Shown here: positions 1-10,846 of the stretch, piece after piece
How the letters are laid out: every line of letters begins with the position of its first letter
How positions within the stretch are numbered: position 1 is the first letter of the stretch
Assembly: GCA_020002185.1 (NCBI GenBank)
Contig: CM034539.1
Location: 2,123,758 to 2,187,757, forward strand
Origin: Paraescarpia echinospica
Taxonomy: Eukaryota > Annelida > Polychaeta > Sabellida > Siboglinidae
DNA length: 64,000 nt
Direction: 5' to 3'
Notes under the pieces: generated by a model
What the model saw: only the letters and a program-made list of their open reading frames with translations
Databases searched by the model: none
Told to the model about the DNA's origin: nothing
Translations under genes and position numbers: made by a program

Positions 1-87
1 CCAGTGCGATCGCAAAGGCGTCTACTGCTTCGAAGAGGGTTATGACGCTCGCACCAATGAGCAACCCCATCGAACCCCCGATGTCAC
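1..87 (-). CDS. DEG/ENaC exon: TM2 and selectivity filter region (runs off left edge)
   Basis: The acceptor TTTTACAG is followed by GTGACATCGGGGG. With the A left over from the 11157-11248 exon it reads SDIGGSMGLLIGASVIT then LFEAVDAFAIAL. S-D-I-G-G-x-x-G-L is the hallmark before TM2 in this family, and the G-A-S triplet is the conserved selectivity-filter position (GAS/G-x-S). The exon continues past position 1, so the C-terminal tail is not visible. Confidence 0.93.
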
Positions 88-487
88 CTGTAAAATGCAC
101 GAACAACTATTATATTATGCTTCGTGTACTATCTAATTTGCCTCTCTATAAAGTACTAAAATCTTCTATGATATTTCGAAATGAAAGTCATGTTTTGGGG
201 CTAACCCTAAAAGAGTTAGTGAAAAACTAAGCATTTGCATACACAATAACAAACAAACACGCACAAACACACACACACACACGCACACGCACGCACGTAC
301 GCACCCTTTATTTCACGGGCCGAGCTGATCTGATAGATAATATGATATCGCAGTAGATTTACCACATGTTTTCGCAACTCCGATTGGTGGCGCCACTTAT
401 TCTTTGCTTTACGTGATATTGCATACATTGCGTTCCAACTTCGGTGCTTGCTCGATCAAGATTGCTTTGTGACAGTACAACATATAG

Positions 488-2070
488 TCGAGTTGCCGCC
501 CTACTATGTTCAGTATGGAACCCGGAAATGAATGGTAGTGTAAGATTGTTTTGCCGAATCATGTAGGTTATGGGTCCCTCAACGCAAATCAGCGGGATGG
601 CAACGCGCCAACCCTGGGCAACTTGTGGAAGCCTGGCAAATCCAAGATGGCTGCCGTAAACCTAGGTTAAATTAGAAAATGTGTTACGTCTTCACTGGAG
701 CATGCTAGGAACATGATTTCGGTGTATATACACATGTTTTGGCATAAGATGAATTCAACGGAACCATTTCCAATGATGTCCGACTATGTTCGCATGACAA
801 AAATTCAAAACGGCCGCTATTTTCACAGAAAATAGCCAACATCGAGCATAACTTTTGATTGGTTTATGCTAGAGACATGATTTTTGTATCCATCTCGATG
901 TTTTGTCATATCAGAAATTCAATGGAGCCATTCCCAATGATGCCCGACTATGAACACCTGACCAAAATTCAAAATGGTCTCCATTTTTACCGAAAATATG
1001 CCAGATACACGATTTTGGCGTCTATACCTATGTTTAAGCATATGGGCATATGGGCAAATGAGCTATGATGACACGTCAGCAAAGGACCATGAACGAATTC
1101 GGCGAGCAGATGAAGGGGCTGTTGACTACAACATCATATTATCCAGCAAGCTCCCATGCCGCGATGCCATCATGAAGAGCAAGGCAAATAAGAAGGCTCT
1201 CATCAGGGTTCTCTACATTCAATTTGGGCAACAATGTGACGATGGTTGGAAGAGAGGAGGGCGTGTACAGCCATGATGGAGCAGATATTACGATTATCAT
1301 TAGTTATCATCTAGCTGCTGTAAAGGATGGTAAAAAACTGCACGAGAGATCAGCGATGACACTGACGTCTTAGATCTGCTTATCTCCTGGCTGTGGACTA
1401 CGCAGCTAGATCGACGGAGTGGGGCGGTCCTCAACATCAATTAAAGTTGTGTACTCCTTGGTCCGAAATCCCTCCAACTGGAATGTCAGGCTCTGATACT
1501 GTGTCCTATCCATTTGCTCATGGCAAAGCAATGGCGCTAAAGGTTTTGATGTCTGCTGACCATTCTAGCCTCTACTCTGTCTTCGGTGAATAGGGTGCTA
1601 CTCTCGAACAGTTGACGGAGACTGGACGGAAATTCATCTGCTCGCTCTACGGTGTTGTTGAAGGCACAAGCATGGCCTCTGTCAGGTATGCGCTCTACTC
1701 CAAAAAGACCAGAGGGAAAGCTGTATACATCAAGACTCTTCCTCTGACAGGGATGGACACCAAAATCTAGCATAAACCAATCAAACGTTATGCTCAACTT
1801 TAGTATAGTTTCGATTAAAATGGTGGCCATTTTGAATTTTTTTTATGTGAACATAGTCGGACATCATTGGAAATAGTTACATTGCATTCCTCATATGCCA
1901 AAGCATGTGTACATACACCAAAATCATGTCCCTAGCATACTCCAGTGCCAAGGATGGCGCGTTGCCATCCCGCTGATTTGAGTTGAGGGACCCATAACCT
2001 ACATGACTCAGCAAAAAAACCTTACACTACCAATCATTTCCAGGTTCCAAAAATGGCAATTCGTCTAATA
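488..2070 (+). mobile_element. Decayed DNA transposon with ~300-bp terminal inverted repeats
   Basis: The stretch around 500-860, including the phrase 'tgtaggttatgggtccctcaacgcaaatcagcgggatggcaacgcgcca' region, recurs inverted at about 1830-2060. The left side also has roughly 155-bp direct copies (about 700, 860 and 1010) sharing 'ccaatgatg(t/c)ccgactatg'. No target-site duplication could be fixed because the outer 20 bp are degraded. It lies inside the last placed intron of the channel gene. Confidence 0.75.
1049..1800 (+). pseudogene. Remnant transposon protein with PIN-like 'sDDTDVL.LL' motif
   Basis: Three plus-strand frames together read like one protein often found in invertebrate transposons. 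The pieces are a basic 'DHERIRRADEG...NKKALIRVLY' stretch (about 1070-1225), 'HDGADITII.SYHLAA' followed by 'SDDTDVLDLLISWLW' (about 1270-1400), and 'EQLTETGRKFICSLYG' (about 1607-1660) followed by a short 'YALYSKKTRGKA' tail. The acidic SDDTDV motif resembles PIN-like nuclease domains. At least two frameshifts and several stops break it. The enclosing inverted repeats show it is the cargo of the 0.5-2.1 kb element. Function in transposition is inferred, not shown. Confidence 0.55.
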
Positions 2071-3274
2071 CTTTCAGTGCATCATTTGCTAACGTTCCTA
2101 ATGCTATTTTGTTAGCTGATTAAGCAATTTTCGTTTATGCTAGTTGTTTTGATATATACTGCAAAGTGTATATTGTGATATACGTTTTGTAATGATGGGA
2201 GTTATAGCAGAGCCAGAGACCACAGTAATTAGCTAAATCTACGTGATTAATCGCCGCTTCTTCGTTGCTGTAGAATTGTTACGGCCGTAAAAGACACGAC
2301 GTGGCTTTAGAATAGTTTTTCCTGCACATCACTCGACATAAAATGTAACTCCGCAGATCGTTTGAATGGAATACGAGCAACAAACAGCGCCGAATTCAAA
2401 AAAGTTGTCCGTTTTTTGGACAAGTATCATCGCCCTGACCGATAAGTTAGCCACAAATAAACGTTACAGCTGTTGGTATAAACCAATCGCTCCATACTTC
2501 GTCATTATAGTTCTATGGAGGAGCTACGTCATATAACCATTTTAACAAGTAGATGTTGAAGTACACACTTCTGAAATGTGACATATTTAGAAAATATAAT
2601 TGAATGTTCCCAAAACACAGAATGTCATACTAATTCATCAGAAAAATCGTTAGGTTGTGACATGTCTTATACAATTTTTGAGGTTACTTTTGAAATGTCT
2701 GAGCTGTGACAATTCAAAGTGTGACACTTGCAAATAAAAAATGTCTAACTAATTTTAACCTGAATAACTTAACCACATTTCACCAAAAATAATCTCCATG
2801 AGGTACTATGTGATATACATTTAAAGTATTTTGATTTTGACGTTGAACTTTATAGTTGACAATTATAATTATTATTAATTCAAAGTTTGTTGTCCTAACT
2901 ATTACTCAGCGTAGCAAACGTCACTGTAGTTCACAGTGTTAATTATCAGGAGATACTACGTCATGTAACATTAAAAACATTTCACAAGAGAACAGAAGAC
3001 GGTCTATCGAAGTTCTTGTACCGATGTTTGTTATGACGTAAATGTTAACAGTTTTCCAACACAAGTTACGTAAAATATCCCAAGATGATCGACAGTACTA
3101 AGAACTGGTAGGGCCTGCAAATGACCAGACTTTCACTCTCTGTTGCGCCATGCAAGCAGTAAGGAATCAAGCGAGCGATTTGCTTGTCCAACAATCAAAA
3201 CTTTTCACTATTGAACAATCGAATCGCGTGCTTCAATCCATACTGCGTGATTAGCGCAATAGGAATTCAATGTG
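2071..3274. other. Intronic DNA, no feature recognised
   Basis: AT-rich sequence with stops in all frames. I see no splice-bounded open frame, RNA gene or clear repeat boundary before the inverted terminus at 3275. Confidence 0.6.
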
Positions 3275-4345
3275 AGTAGTGTGGTAAGAGGCTGACAACC
3301 CTGACATCCGTAAAATTGTGTAAAGTGACGTCATATATTCTATCTTTTAACCAAGGCGATTCCACATTTTTGCGGATTGTATGACGTTTAGACGATTTAT
3401 TTGTTGCCCCGTTGTACCCTATGTGCTTAGTGTGTTGTGAGATAGTGCTGTGTGTGTTGGATGTGTGTGGGTTTTTTTGTAAAGCGTCTTGCGTTAGATG
3501 ATCCAATCAGTGAGTGTATTGTGAATATGAGGTAATGACCGTGTGATAATTCATTGGTTAGTTGTGAGGGGGCCCCTTAATTGTTGGCGCCGCCTATGGG
3601 GTTTCTATTTGTAAAATTGTATTTTGGAAGTTTCTTTGGTGAAAGAATGTAGGAGCAGCAGCGCCACCTTCTGAATTAAGTTTGCATCGTAGTCTAAAAT
3701 GTAGTGTATGTTAGGGTTTGCTGAATGAGAGGTTTTTGTTAATCGCTGAATTGGCATCTATTCGACATGGTGTGTGCGGGAGCTGGTCTAGGTATAGGTA
3801 TTTTTCCCGCTGAGTAGAAGCGTCGATCGATGCGTTGTTTTGTTCGGCTATGTGGCGATCGTTGCTGTTTGGAGACGGCGGGGCGGTGCCTTTTAACTGG
3901 TAGATCTGACCTGCACTATAAATGTGAATTGGCAATGGTATTCTTATTTTTCTGTGGTCGTGTGCGACGGTTTACGGTCTGAATTAGTATGTGGTTGATT
4001 TTACGGCGATAAATCGATAGGCGAGTTTAACGAGACGAAACATGTGGAATTTTTGTGAGGGTTGTGGATTGCTGTGGCGTTATTGAGAAGTGCCTATACG
4101 TTCGGCGTGTTTTTAAACGACTACAGGTTGTCGGTTGTACGGTGAGGGAAAAACAGGATAATGTTTATCGAAATAAGAAAGCCTAATTTTTCTGCAGTTC
4201 GACTGTGTGCGAGAGCGCGCGTGGAAAAACCCCGCTAATACGGAATCGAAAAAAAAGATCGACGGCGTGGCGGACGCGTGTGGGCGATTACGCCGGGGAG
4301 ACGTGTTGTCGTTTGGCGATGACGTAAGCGAGTGCTAGGTTTTTG
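3275..4345 (+). repeat. Left terminal inverted repeat of the 7.6-kb element
   Basis: It aligns inverted with 9712-10846 almost throughout. Examples are 'ttttaactggtagatctgacct', 'gataggcgagtttaacgagacgaaacatg' and 'ggcgatgacgtaagcgag'. The arms differ by small indels and perhaps 10-15% substitutions by eye, so the insertion is old. Confidence 0.85.
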
Positions 4346-5100
4346 GCGTGGAATATTGAAAACGGCTATTAAGTGAGTCATTCGAAGTACGTCCGTGTTC
4401 GTCTCGCTGTCACTAAAACTATGCTGCGATATTTATTGGGTGAAAAGCCATAATCATAAGTGAATTTAAGGAAACAATAATTGCCATAGTTTTCTAAAAC
4501 ACAATCCGTCGAAGAAAACAAGCACAAGCGACGCTTCTGTAGACGTGTCTAGAACGACGACGACGTGACGCCGTAAGCAAGCGCAATTTTTAATGGGGAG
4601 ACGTGTGCGAATAGGAGTGGAGGGTTGAGATATTGAAATACTGCAGGCGTTGAATATTGAAAACGGCTATTAGATCAGTCATTCGAAGGACGTGAATCTT
4701 CGTCTCACTGTGACTAACACTGTGGTGTAATTGTTGTTTGGAAAGAACCGAAAATTATAAACGAATTTAACGAAACATGAAATCCTGTATATTTTTTGAA
4801 AATATATCCAGCAAAAAAAGTGACACGTGCAAGTTTTTTCGTAGCGTCATCTGCTGACCGACGTAAGCAAGCGCCGGTCATGGTGAAACGGGGGGAGGTT
4901 TGGAAAATTGTGAGACGTTACATAATTTGTAGGTGTGAAATATGGAAATCGGCTATGAAGTCAATAATTCAAAGCACGTGTATGATCGCCTCGTCTTAAT
5001 TAACTCTATGGTGTAATTTTTAATGCGACAAAAACTATAATTATATGCGAATGTAAGGACATAAGAAATGCGTTATTTTTCAAGATTCCAACTGTAGAAA
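4346..5100 (+). repeat. Three ~300-bp direct repeats upstream of the element's gene block
   Basis: Copies start near 4355, 4659 and 4942 with 'tattgaaaacggctatta' (third copy 'tatggaaatcggctatga'), then 'cattcgaag.acgt', 'cgtctc.ctgt.actaa' and 'gaatttaa.gaaaca'. Spacing is about 304 and 283 bp. They end just before the TATA-like box at 5183, so they may act as upstream regulatory repeats; that role is inference. Confidence 0.7.
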
Positions 5101-5182
5101 AAAACAGACACTATCCGAGAGCGTGTCTGGACTTGTTTGTTTTTCTGCCGAACCGCTTATGCGCGTTGCCGTAGCGCGTGCC

Positions 5183-5188
5183 TATAAG
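5183..5188 (+). promoter_or_regulatory. TATA-like box of the 5.2-kb intronless gene
   Basis: The sequence cgtgccTATAAGaacc lies 62 bp before the ATG at 5245 in a GC-rich segment. The distance suits a short leader. No other core element was recognised. Confidence 0.45.
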
Positions 5189-5244
5189 AACCGTCTGGAG
5201 AAATTCTGAACCAGTGTATTTTCGATAACCATAACGACTTCACG

Positions 5245-5748
5245 ATGACCGCATCTTCTTCGTATTGGACACGCCACTTTGCTGTCTCTCCTGAGGTTTT
5301 CGTCGCCGTCGATACTGCTGCAAAAGCGGTGTGTTTCGAAGTCTATCTCCATTCGGTCCCCTACGATGTATACACTCTTGACGCTCCCTCAAGAATCGCT
5401 GGCGTAGCCTGGAAAAGAACGTACACGTACGAGGGATGCAGAGAATGTCGGTATAAAATTGGAGACCGTTTAGACCGCCGACCGACCGACGATGCCTTTT
5501 ACTCACGTTTGTGTCTTTGTCTCCAGCACCTGCTACCCGACCACGTCGAGGGAGGGAACAGCGGCATCGTGCAAGACCTTGCCGATGCGGTGGACTTCTT
5601 TGGCATGATGCCGCCTGCGACAGCGGCGGACGTAGAGGGGAGGCGTCGACACCATCATTCGACCGGGAGACTCGGGCGAAGACGTCACGATCGTCTCCCA
5701 CTCGCTACCGCCGACCGGGTGCCGGCGACACCGTCCGTCGTTCGATGA
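5245..5748 (+). CDS. Unidentified intronless ORF in the 7.6-kb element
   Basis: The frame opens 62 bp after a TATA-like box and is GC-rich, unlike the AT-rich flanks. The first ~125 residues look like a compact globular protein beginning MTASSSYWTRHFAVSPEVF, with a Cys pair (CRECRY) near residue 75 and a leucine-rich stretch ending near MMPP. From about 5630 this frame becomes Arg/His-rich. A neighbouring frame there reads an acidic tail (VDTIIRPGDSGEDVTIVS... DDGDYEEDDV, stop about 5788), so a one-base slip in the G run near 5636-5642 is likely. I do not recognise the family. Compact, uninterrupted and virus-like organisation fits cargo of a virus-related transposon. Confidence 0.5.
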   Translation: MTASSSYWTRHFAVSPEVFVAVDTAAKAVCFEVYLHSVPYDVYTLDAPSRIAGVAWKRTYTYEGCRECRYKIGDRLDRRPTDDAFYSRLCLCLQHLLPDHVEGGNSGIVQDLADAVDFFGMMPPATAADVEGRRRHHHSTGRLGRRRHDRLPLATADRVPATPSVVR

Positions 5749-6305
5749 CGGCGACTACGAGGAAGACGACGTCTAGATCATCGCCTACACGACCGACCTC
5801 GCCGACGTCGACGACGGCCTTCGCACCACTCGTCTCTTACGCTTTGGACGATGCTACTCCACCGATGACGTCATTAGACGGAGTCCTAGCCGTCGTGTCG
5901 ACATCGTCTTCCTCGCCGCCGCCGCCGACGCCGACGCCGCCGCCGCACGCCATCCGACCGTCATCTCTGCCTACCGCTGCGGTGCGGCCGTCGTCCGAAT
6001 ACGAGAGCGACTACGATGCTCAGTGCTGTCGCAGCATGCAGTACACAGAGCTCGCCATCGTAACGTCGTCCGGTCTGGAGCGTCGACTCGTCTGGGTGTT
6101 CGCGAAAGAGATCGGCGAAATGATTGTCGCGCGAGCGAACCGCACGTGCGCTGCATGTAACGATCCGACCAGCCACCACACGGATCATCTAAGCGGATAC
6201 CTCGACACCGCCTACAGCCTAGCGATACACTACAGACCCGCGCTCTATGAATTCGACAGTCGGCCTATCATCCCTTCGGTCATGAGAACGCTCTGCGTCC
6301 TCTAG
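5745..6305 (+). CDS. Unidentified ORF with Pro/Ser/Thr-rich N-half and Cys/His C-half, ended by TAG
   Basis: A 186-residue frame overlaps the end of the preceding ORF. Residues 1-80 are low complexity (Ser/Thr/Pro, including a PPPPTPTPPP run). Residues 85-186 look globular, with RRLVWVFAKEIGEMIVARAN then CAACNDPTSHHTDH, a possible C-x2-C...H-x3-H zinc site. The frame meets TAG at 6303, then stays open in the same frame to 6458 with a plausible helical segment (LSAEEIVGTVMSWLTLDWAR), so the TAG probably truncates a longer protein. Function unknown. The low-complexity half may be a shadow frame; I trust the second half more. Confidence 0.5.
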   Translation: MTATTRKTTSRSSPTRPTSPTSTTAFAPLVSYALDDATPPMTSLDGVLAVVSTSSSSPPPPTPTPPPHAIRPSSLPTAAVRPSSEYESDYDAQCCRSMQYTELAIVTSSGLERRLVWVFAKEIGEMIVARANRTCAACNDPTSHHTDHLSGYLDTAYSLAIHYRPALYEFDSRPIIPSVMRTLCVL

Positions 6306-6458
6306 GATACATACGGTATGCACGGTGATCGCCTGTCGGCCGAGGAGATTGTCGGGACGGTAATGTCTTGGCTCACGTTGGATTGGGCGCGCTGCGTCGA
6401 CGTTTCGTCCCTGAGAGAGCTCGACAAACGATACCTACGAAACTGGCTCGAAGAGTGA
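6306..6458 (+). other. In-frame continuation after TAG of the upstream ORF
   Basis: It is open in the same frame from 6306, contains an ATG at 6318 (46 residues) and ends TGA at 6456. Same GC-rich composition as upstream and predicted helical. It is either the severed C-terminus of the 5745 ORF, a readthrough product or a separate micro-ORF. The first is most likely. Confidence 0.45.
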
Positions 6459-6634
6459 ACTTCGTGTGCCGTGTGGACATTTAGTTTTCTAGTTGTTACT
6501 TGCATTTTGCTACGAACTTTTAAAAATAATAATACTTACTGTTAAGCTGACAGCTATTAGGGTTGTGTAAACGCTATATTTACATGTATCACGAACGTTT
6601 CGTTGTTGTATTTTGAACGTATTGTCGTGCAGTT

Positions 6635-6640
6635 AATAAA
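6635..6640 (+). terminator. Poly(A) signal AATAAA after the element's gene block
   Basis: AATAAA lies 177 bp downstream of the TGA at 6456, where GC content drops back. It fits a short unspliced transcript starting near 5200. Confidence 0.5.
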
Positions 6641-7124
6641 ACGTTGAAACTATATTTATGTTTATTGATTTTTAGCTTACTATGCCGTCCTTATTCATAA
6701 CGTGTATATAATAGACGCCTCCGGAGAGTTGTTGTTACTCCTCCCCGTTTACCCGCGCTACCTAATTAGGACCTGGAAAGTAATAACGGAAAACATTATT
6801 TTGAAAAATGTTCTAAGACAGGACTCGAACATAACAGACAAATATTTAAATCGCCACTTGAAAAATAACCTAAGTTACAACTAGAACATTGCCCAGACTC
6901 TTTAGCTAGCCGTGTCTGGACATGTTTCTAAAACCTACCGCTTAATCAATCCAACTACCCGACAGGAGACGTCGAGGTAATTTTTATGTAATGTTTCTGT
7001 CGTAACTTAGGCTATTTTTTTAAAGTCAGGTCTAACATTTTTTTTTTAAGACATTTTTCTGCACGACGGTATATTGCAACCGTCGGTGCACAAACAAGTC
7101 CAGACATGTATAGGCAAACCTCGA

Positions 7125-7865
7125 AGCTACCTGTCAGGTAGTACGATTGATTTAGCGGTATATTTTCCAAACACGTTCAGACACGGCTAGTGAAGGAGTC
7201 TGAACAAAACTCAATGCTATCTATCTTTCACAATTGGCAGGACTTCGAAGAAATTTTACATAGTTGGCACGACGTAGAAATGTTTCATAATTGCCAAGAC
7301 TTGGAAATGTCCATAGTTTGCAGGACTTAGACATTTTTAAAACTGGGTTATGCAGGACATTTTTCGATGTTTCGAAAATTCGACTAAATCCTACTCGTTT
7401 TCGCACAAAATTTCTGCAAAATTCGGCATTCCTCTATGGGCGCATATTCGGGACATTAACATTTCACAAGTTCAGTGCGAGGGGGCCCCCTACTCCACAA
7501 CAGGCCCTTTCCACGTGGTTGTGGAGGGGGGCCCGTTGCTGGTTGAGGGGGCGCGATGTGGAGGAGGGGGCCCCCTCACACCGAACTCGTGAAAAGCTAA
7601 AACTCAAATATGCGCCAATAAGGGATTGTCGGATTTCTCAGAATTGTTATGCGAAATCGAGTAGGACTCGAAAAATCGAAAGATGTATTTCATCAACGAG
7701 TTATGAAAATGTCTAAGTCATTGCAACTATGAACATTTTAAAGTCCTGCCAATTATGAAAGATAGTCGGCATTTAGTTTTGTCCAGACTCCTTCGCTAGC
7801 CGTGTCTGGACGTGTTTGGAAAACATAACGCTGAACCAATCCTACTACCCGACAGGTGGCGGTCT
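7125..7865. repeat. ~740-bp foldback (long hairpin) inside the element
   Basis: The left arm (about 7125-7490) and right arm (about 7575-7865) are inverted copies. Matching landmarks are 'ccaaacacgt.cagacacggctag' and 'tggcgcatatt/tgggcgcatattc', with 'agggggcccc' near both inner ends. The centre (about 7490-7580) is a cluster of GGGGCCCC-like runs. A second, smaller inverted pair (about 6820-6980 against 7020-7205) overlaps the left side, so the same palindromic module was copied. Confidence 0.75.
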
Positions 7866-7884
7866 TCTGCTCCGTGTCGGCGGT

Positions 7885-9710
7885 GCCGAGTGCCGGCGCC
7901 TGTTCGCTCCCGCGGCCGAACGCCCCGGTGGGACTTAGCCGTCTTCGCGCTCGTGTCCGGCCGATCCGCAACATAATCGTCGTCGCTGAGAATATCGTGA
8001 CGCGGTTTGAAGAGACGGCTGGCGCTCTGCGCCCCCGATATGGAGCACAAGACAGCATCGTGATATCATCAACGGTCGCCATTCTATGCAGGAACATCGA
8101 TCGAAGCGCGGGTAAAAGTTAAACTCCCAGCCGAACGCCCGTATTTTAACTGCAGGTGTCTCAGCGGATTAGAAGCCGAAAATTTCTGGTTTGCACATCG
8201 GCGCGCGGCCTGCTGCGGCAGGCGTGCCTCCCCGGCGCGCGCGCGGCCCCGGAAACCGCCCATCGATAGCTTTAGCGGTCGGGCGCCGACGCCTGTTCGC
8301 TCCCGCAGCCGATCGCCCCGGTGGGATTTAGCCGTCTTCTCGCCCGTGTTCGGCAGATCCGCCACAGAAGCGCCGCCGCTGCTAATATCGCAACGCGGTT
8401 TGAAGTGTCTCCTTGTGCTCGGCGTTGCCGACACGGATCAGAAGAACACATTGCGATATCACCAACGGATGCAATTCTGTGGCGGAACATCGATCAAAGC
8501 GCGGGTAAAATTAAAAATCGCAGCCGATCGCCCGTATTCTAACTGCACGTTTCTTAGCCGGATTACAGGGTCGGCACATCGGCGCGCGGCCTGCGGCGGC
8601 GGGCGTGCCTTCTCGGGGCGAGTGCCGCACAGGAAGCCGCCTGTCGGTACCTCTAACGTTCGGGCGCCGGCGCCTGTTCGCTCTCCCGGCCGATCGCCCA
8701 GGTGGGATTTAGCCGTCTTCGCGCTTGTGTCCGGCCGATTGTGTCCGCTACATAATCGCCGCCACTGCGAATATCGCGACGCGGTTTGAAGCGTCGGCTT
8801 GCGCTCGGCGCCGCCGAACTGGAGCAGAAGACCGTGTCGTGCGCTTCGCATAAGTTCCACCAATACATGTCAGTTCGTCTACGGGCGGTTTGGTAGGAAC
8901 CTTCGAGAGAGTCATAGTTACTCCCGATGTTTACCCCTGCTTCCAGTAATTTACAGCAATACATGTCAGTTCGTCTACGACGGATCGCTAGCCACCTCCG
9001 AGAGTGTCGTAGTTACTCTCAGTGTTTACCCATGCTTCGCATAATTTGCCTCGGTTCGGCTGGCTCACCAGAGAGCGTCGTTGTTACTCTCGGCGATTAC
9101 CCGCGCTTCGCATCAGAAGCGCGGGTAAAAGTTGAAGTCGCAGCCGATCGCATGTAGTCTAACTGCACATGTCTTAGCCGGATTACACGCCGAAAATCTC
9201 GCGTCGGCACATCGGCGGAGGTGCATTCCCGGGGCGCGCGCGGTACCGAAGCCGCCTCTCGATAGCTCTAGCAGTCGGGCGCCGGCGCCTGTTCGCTCCC
9301 GCGGCCGATCGCCCCGGTGTGACATACCCGTCTTGCGCCCGTGTCCGGCCGATCCGACACAGAATCGTGGCCGCTGCGAATATCGGTTTGAACCGTCGGC
9401 TTGCGCTCGGCGCCGCCGACACGGAGCAGAAGACCGCGGCGTGCGCTTCGCATAAGTTCCACCAATACATGTTAGTTCGTCAACGGGCGGGTCGGTAGGC
9501 AGCTCCGAGAACGTCGTAGTTACTCCCGGCGTTTACCCGTGCTTTGCTTAATTTGCCTCAGTTCTGCTGGCACATCAGAGAGCGTCGTAGCTACTCCCGG
9601 CGTCTACTCGCGCTTCGCATAAGTTCCACCAATATGTGTCAGTTTGTCCCATCTCCGAGAGCGTCGTAGTTACTCCAGGCTTTTACTAGCACTTTGCATA
9701 GTCTGCCTCG
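7885..9710 (+). repeat. GC-rich tandem repeat block (~380-bp units with ~85-bp subrepeats)
   Basis: Units start near 7890, 8286, 8665 and 9280 with 'ggcgcctgttcgctcccgc(g/a)gccga(t/a)cgcccc'. The longer third interval and the end (8850-9110, 9440-9710) carry ~85-bp subrepeats with 'catgtcagttcgtc' and 'gtcgtagttactc'. Frames are open on both strands only because of high GC; no conserved protein is seen. Confidence 0.75.
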
Positions 9711-9711
9711 A

Positions 9712-10846
9712 AACCGAGCGCTCGCTTACGTCATCGCCATGAGTGTAGTCGATTGTTTTTTTCAATTCTACATTAGCGGGGTTTTATGCACGCGCACACT
9801 CGCGCACAGTCGATTAGCAAAAAATAAGGCGTTACTTGTTTCATTAAATTCGCTTATCATTATCCGGGTTTTATCCCTCACCGTCAAATCGAAACCCTAC
9901 AGTCGTTTTATAAACACGCCGAATGTCCATGCACTTCTCAATAACGCCACAAAAACCCAATTCACTAAAAAAAACATGTTTCGTCTCACTAAACTCGCCT
10001 ATCGGATTGATCGCCATAAAATCACACCACAGACTAACCCAAACCTTAAACCGTCACACACGACCACAGAAAAAAGAATACCATTGCCAGTTCGCGTATA
10101 TAGCACAGGTCAGATCTACCAGTTAAAAGCCGCCGCCCCACCATCTTCAAACAACAACAGCGCGTCGCCCGGCGCTTACCCCAATAAAAAAAACACGGCG
10201 TCAATCGACGCGAACAAAATTTCCACTTCGCTATAACACAGGCCTATACCTAGTCCAGCTCCGGTACACACCAGGTCGAATAGATACTGATTCGGCAAAT
10301 TACAAAAACCTCTCATTCACCACGCCTTAACATACACCACATTCTAGCCGACGATCCACACCTATTACCGCGCGCTCTCTCCAATACATGACGGTGGTGT
10401 CTCAACCGATCCAAAGGTGTGATTGCTACTCCTACATTCTTTCACAGAGAAACTTCCAGAATAAAATATTACAAATAAAAAATCCATAGGCGGCGCCAGC
10501 AACTAAGGGAGCCCCTCACAACTAATCAATGAATTCTCACACGGTCATTATCTCATATTCACAACACACTCACTGATCGGATCATCTAAAACAACACGTT
10601 TTACCCAAAAAATCACATCCTTCACATAGCAACTCGGAAAAACTACCCTATGCAACATACATACTCACACACAGTATATCTCACAACACACTAAGTACAT
10701 AGGGTATAACGGGGCAACACATAAATCGTCTAAACGTCAAACAATCCACACAAATGTGGAATTGCCTTGGTTAAAATATAGGAGATATGACGTCACTTTA
10801 CACAATTTTGCGGGTATCAGGGTTGTCAGCCTCTTACCATACTACT
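9712..10846 (-). repeat. Right terminal inverted repeat of the 7.6-kb element
   Basis: Inverted partner of 3275-4345, ending ...GCCTCTTACCATACTACT. It contains an extra ~80 bp near 10340-10430 absent from the left copy. The 180-codon frame across its inner end follows no protein and is not annotated. Confidence 0.85.

Larger units (their letters stand above)
3275..10846. mobile_element. 7.6-kb element with ~1.1-kb inverted termini; Polinton/Maverick-like ends
   Basis: The sequence beginning AGTAGTGTGGTAAGAGGC at 3275 recurs inverted, ending at 10846. Flanking hexamers are aatgtg (3269-3274) and aaagtg (10847-10852), a 5-of-6 match that fits a degraded 6-bp target duplication. A 5'-AG...CT-3' terminus, 6-bp duplications and inverted repeats of hundreds of bp are the Polinton/Maverick signature. 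However, no PolB, integrase, packaging ATPase or capsid frame is present, so it is a non-autonomous or gutted member, or a different element with similar ends. Inside are three upstream direct repeats, a GC-rich intronless gene block (5.2-6.5 kb), a long hairpin (7.1-7.9 kb) and GC-rich tandem repeats (7.9-9.7 kb). Confidence 0.65.

Noticed and set aside
7753..9470. Many Arg-rich frames on both strands
   Set aside because: GC-rich tandem repeats give open frames in all directions; no conserved motif between units.
9694..10236. 180-codon plus-strand frame
   Set aside because: It lies in the right inverted terminus; the left terminus does not keep the frame.
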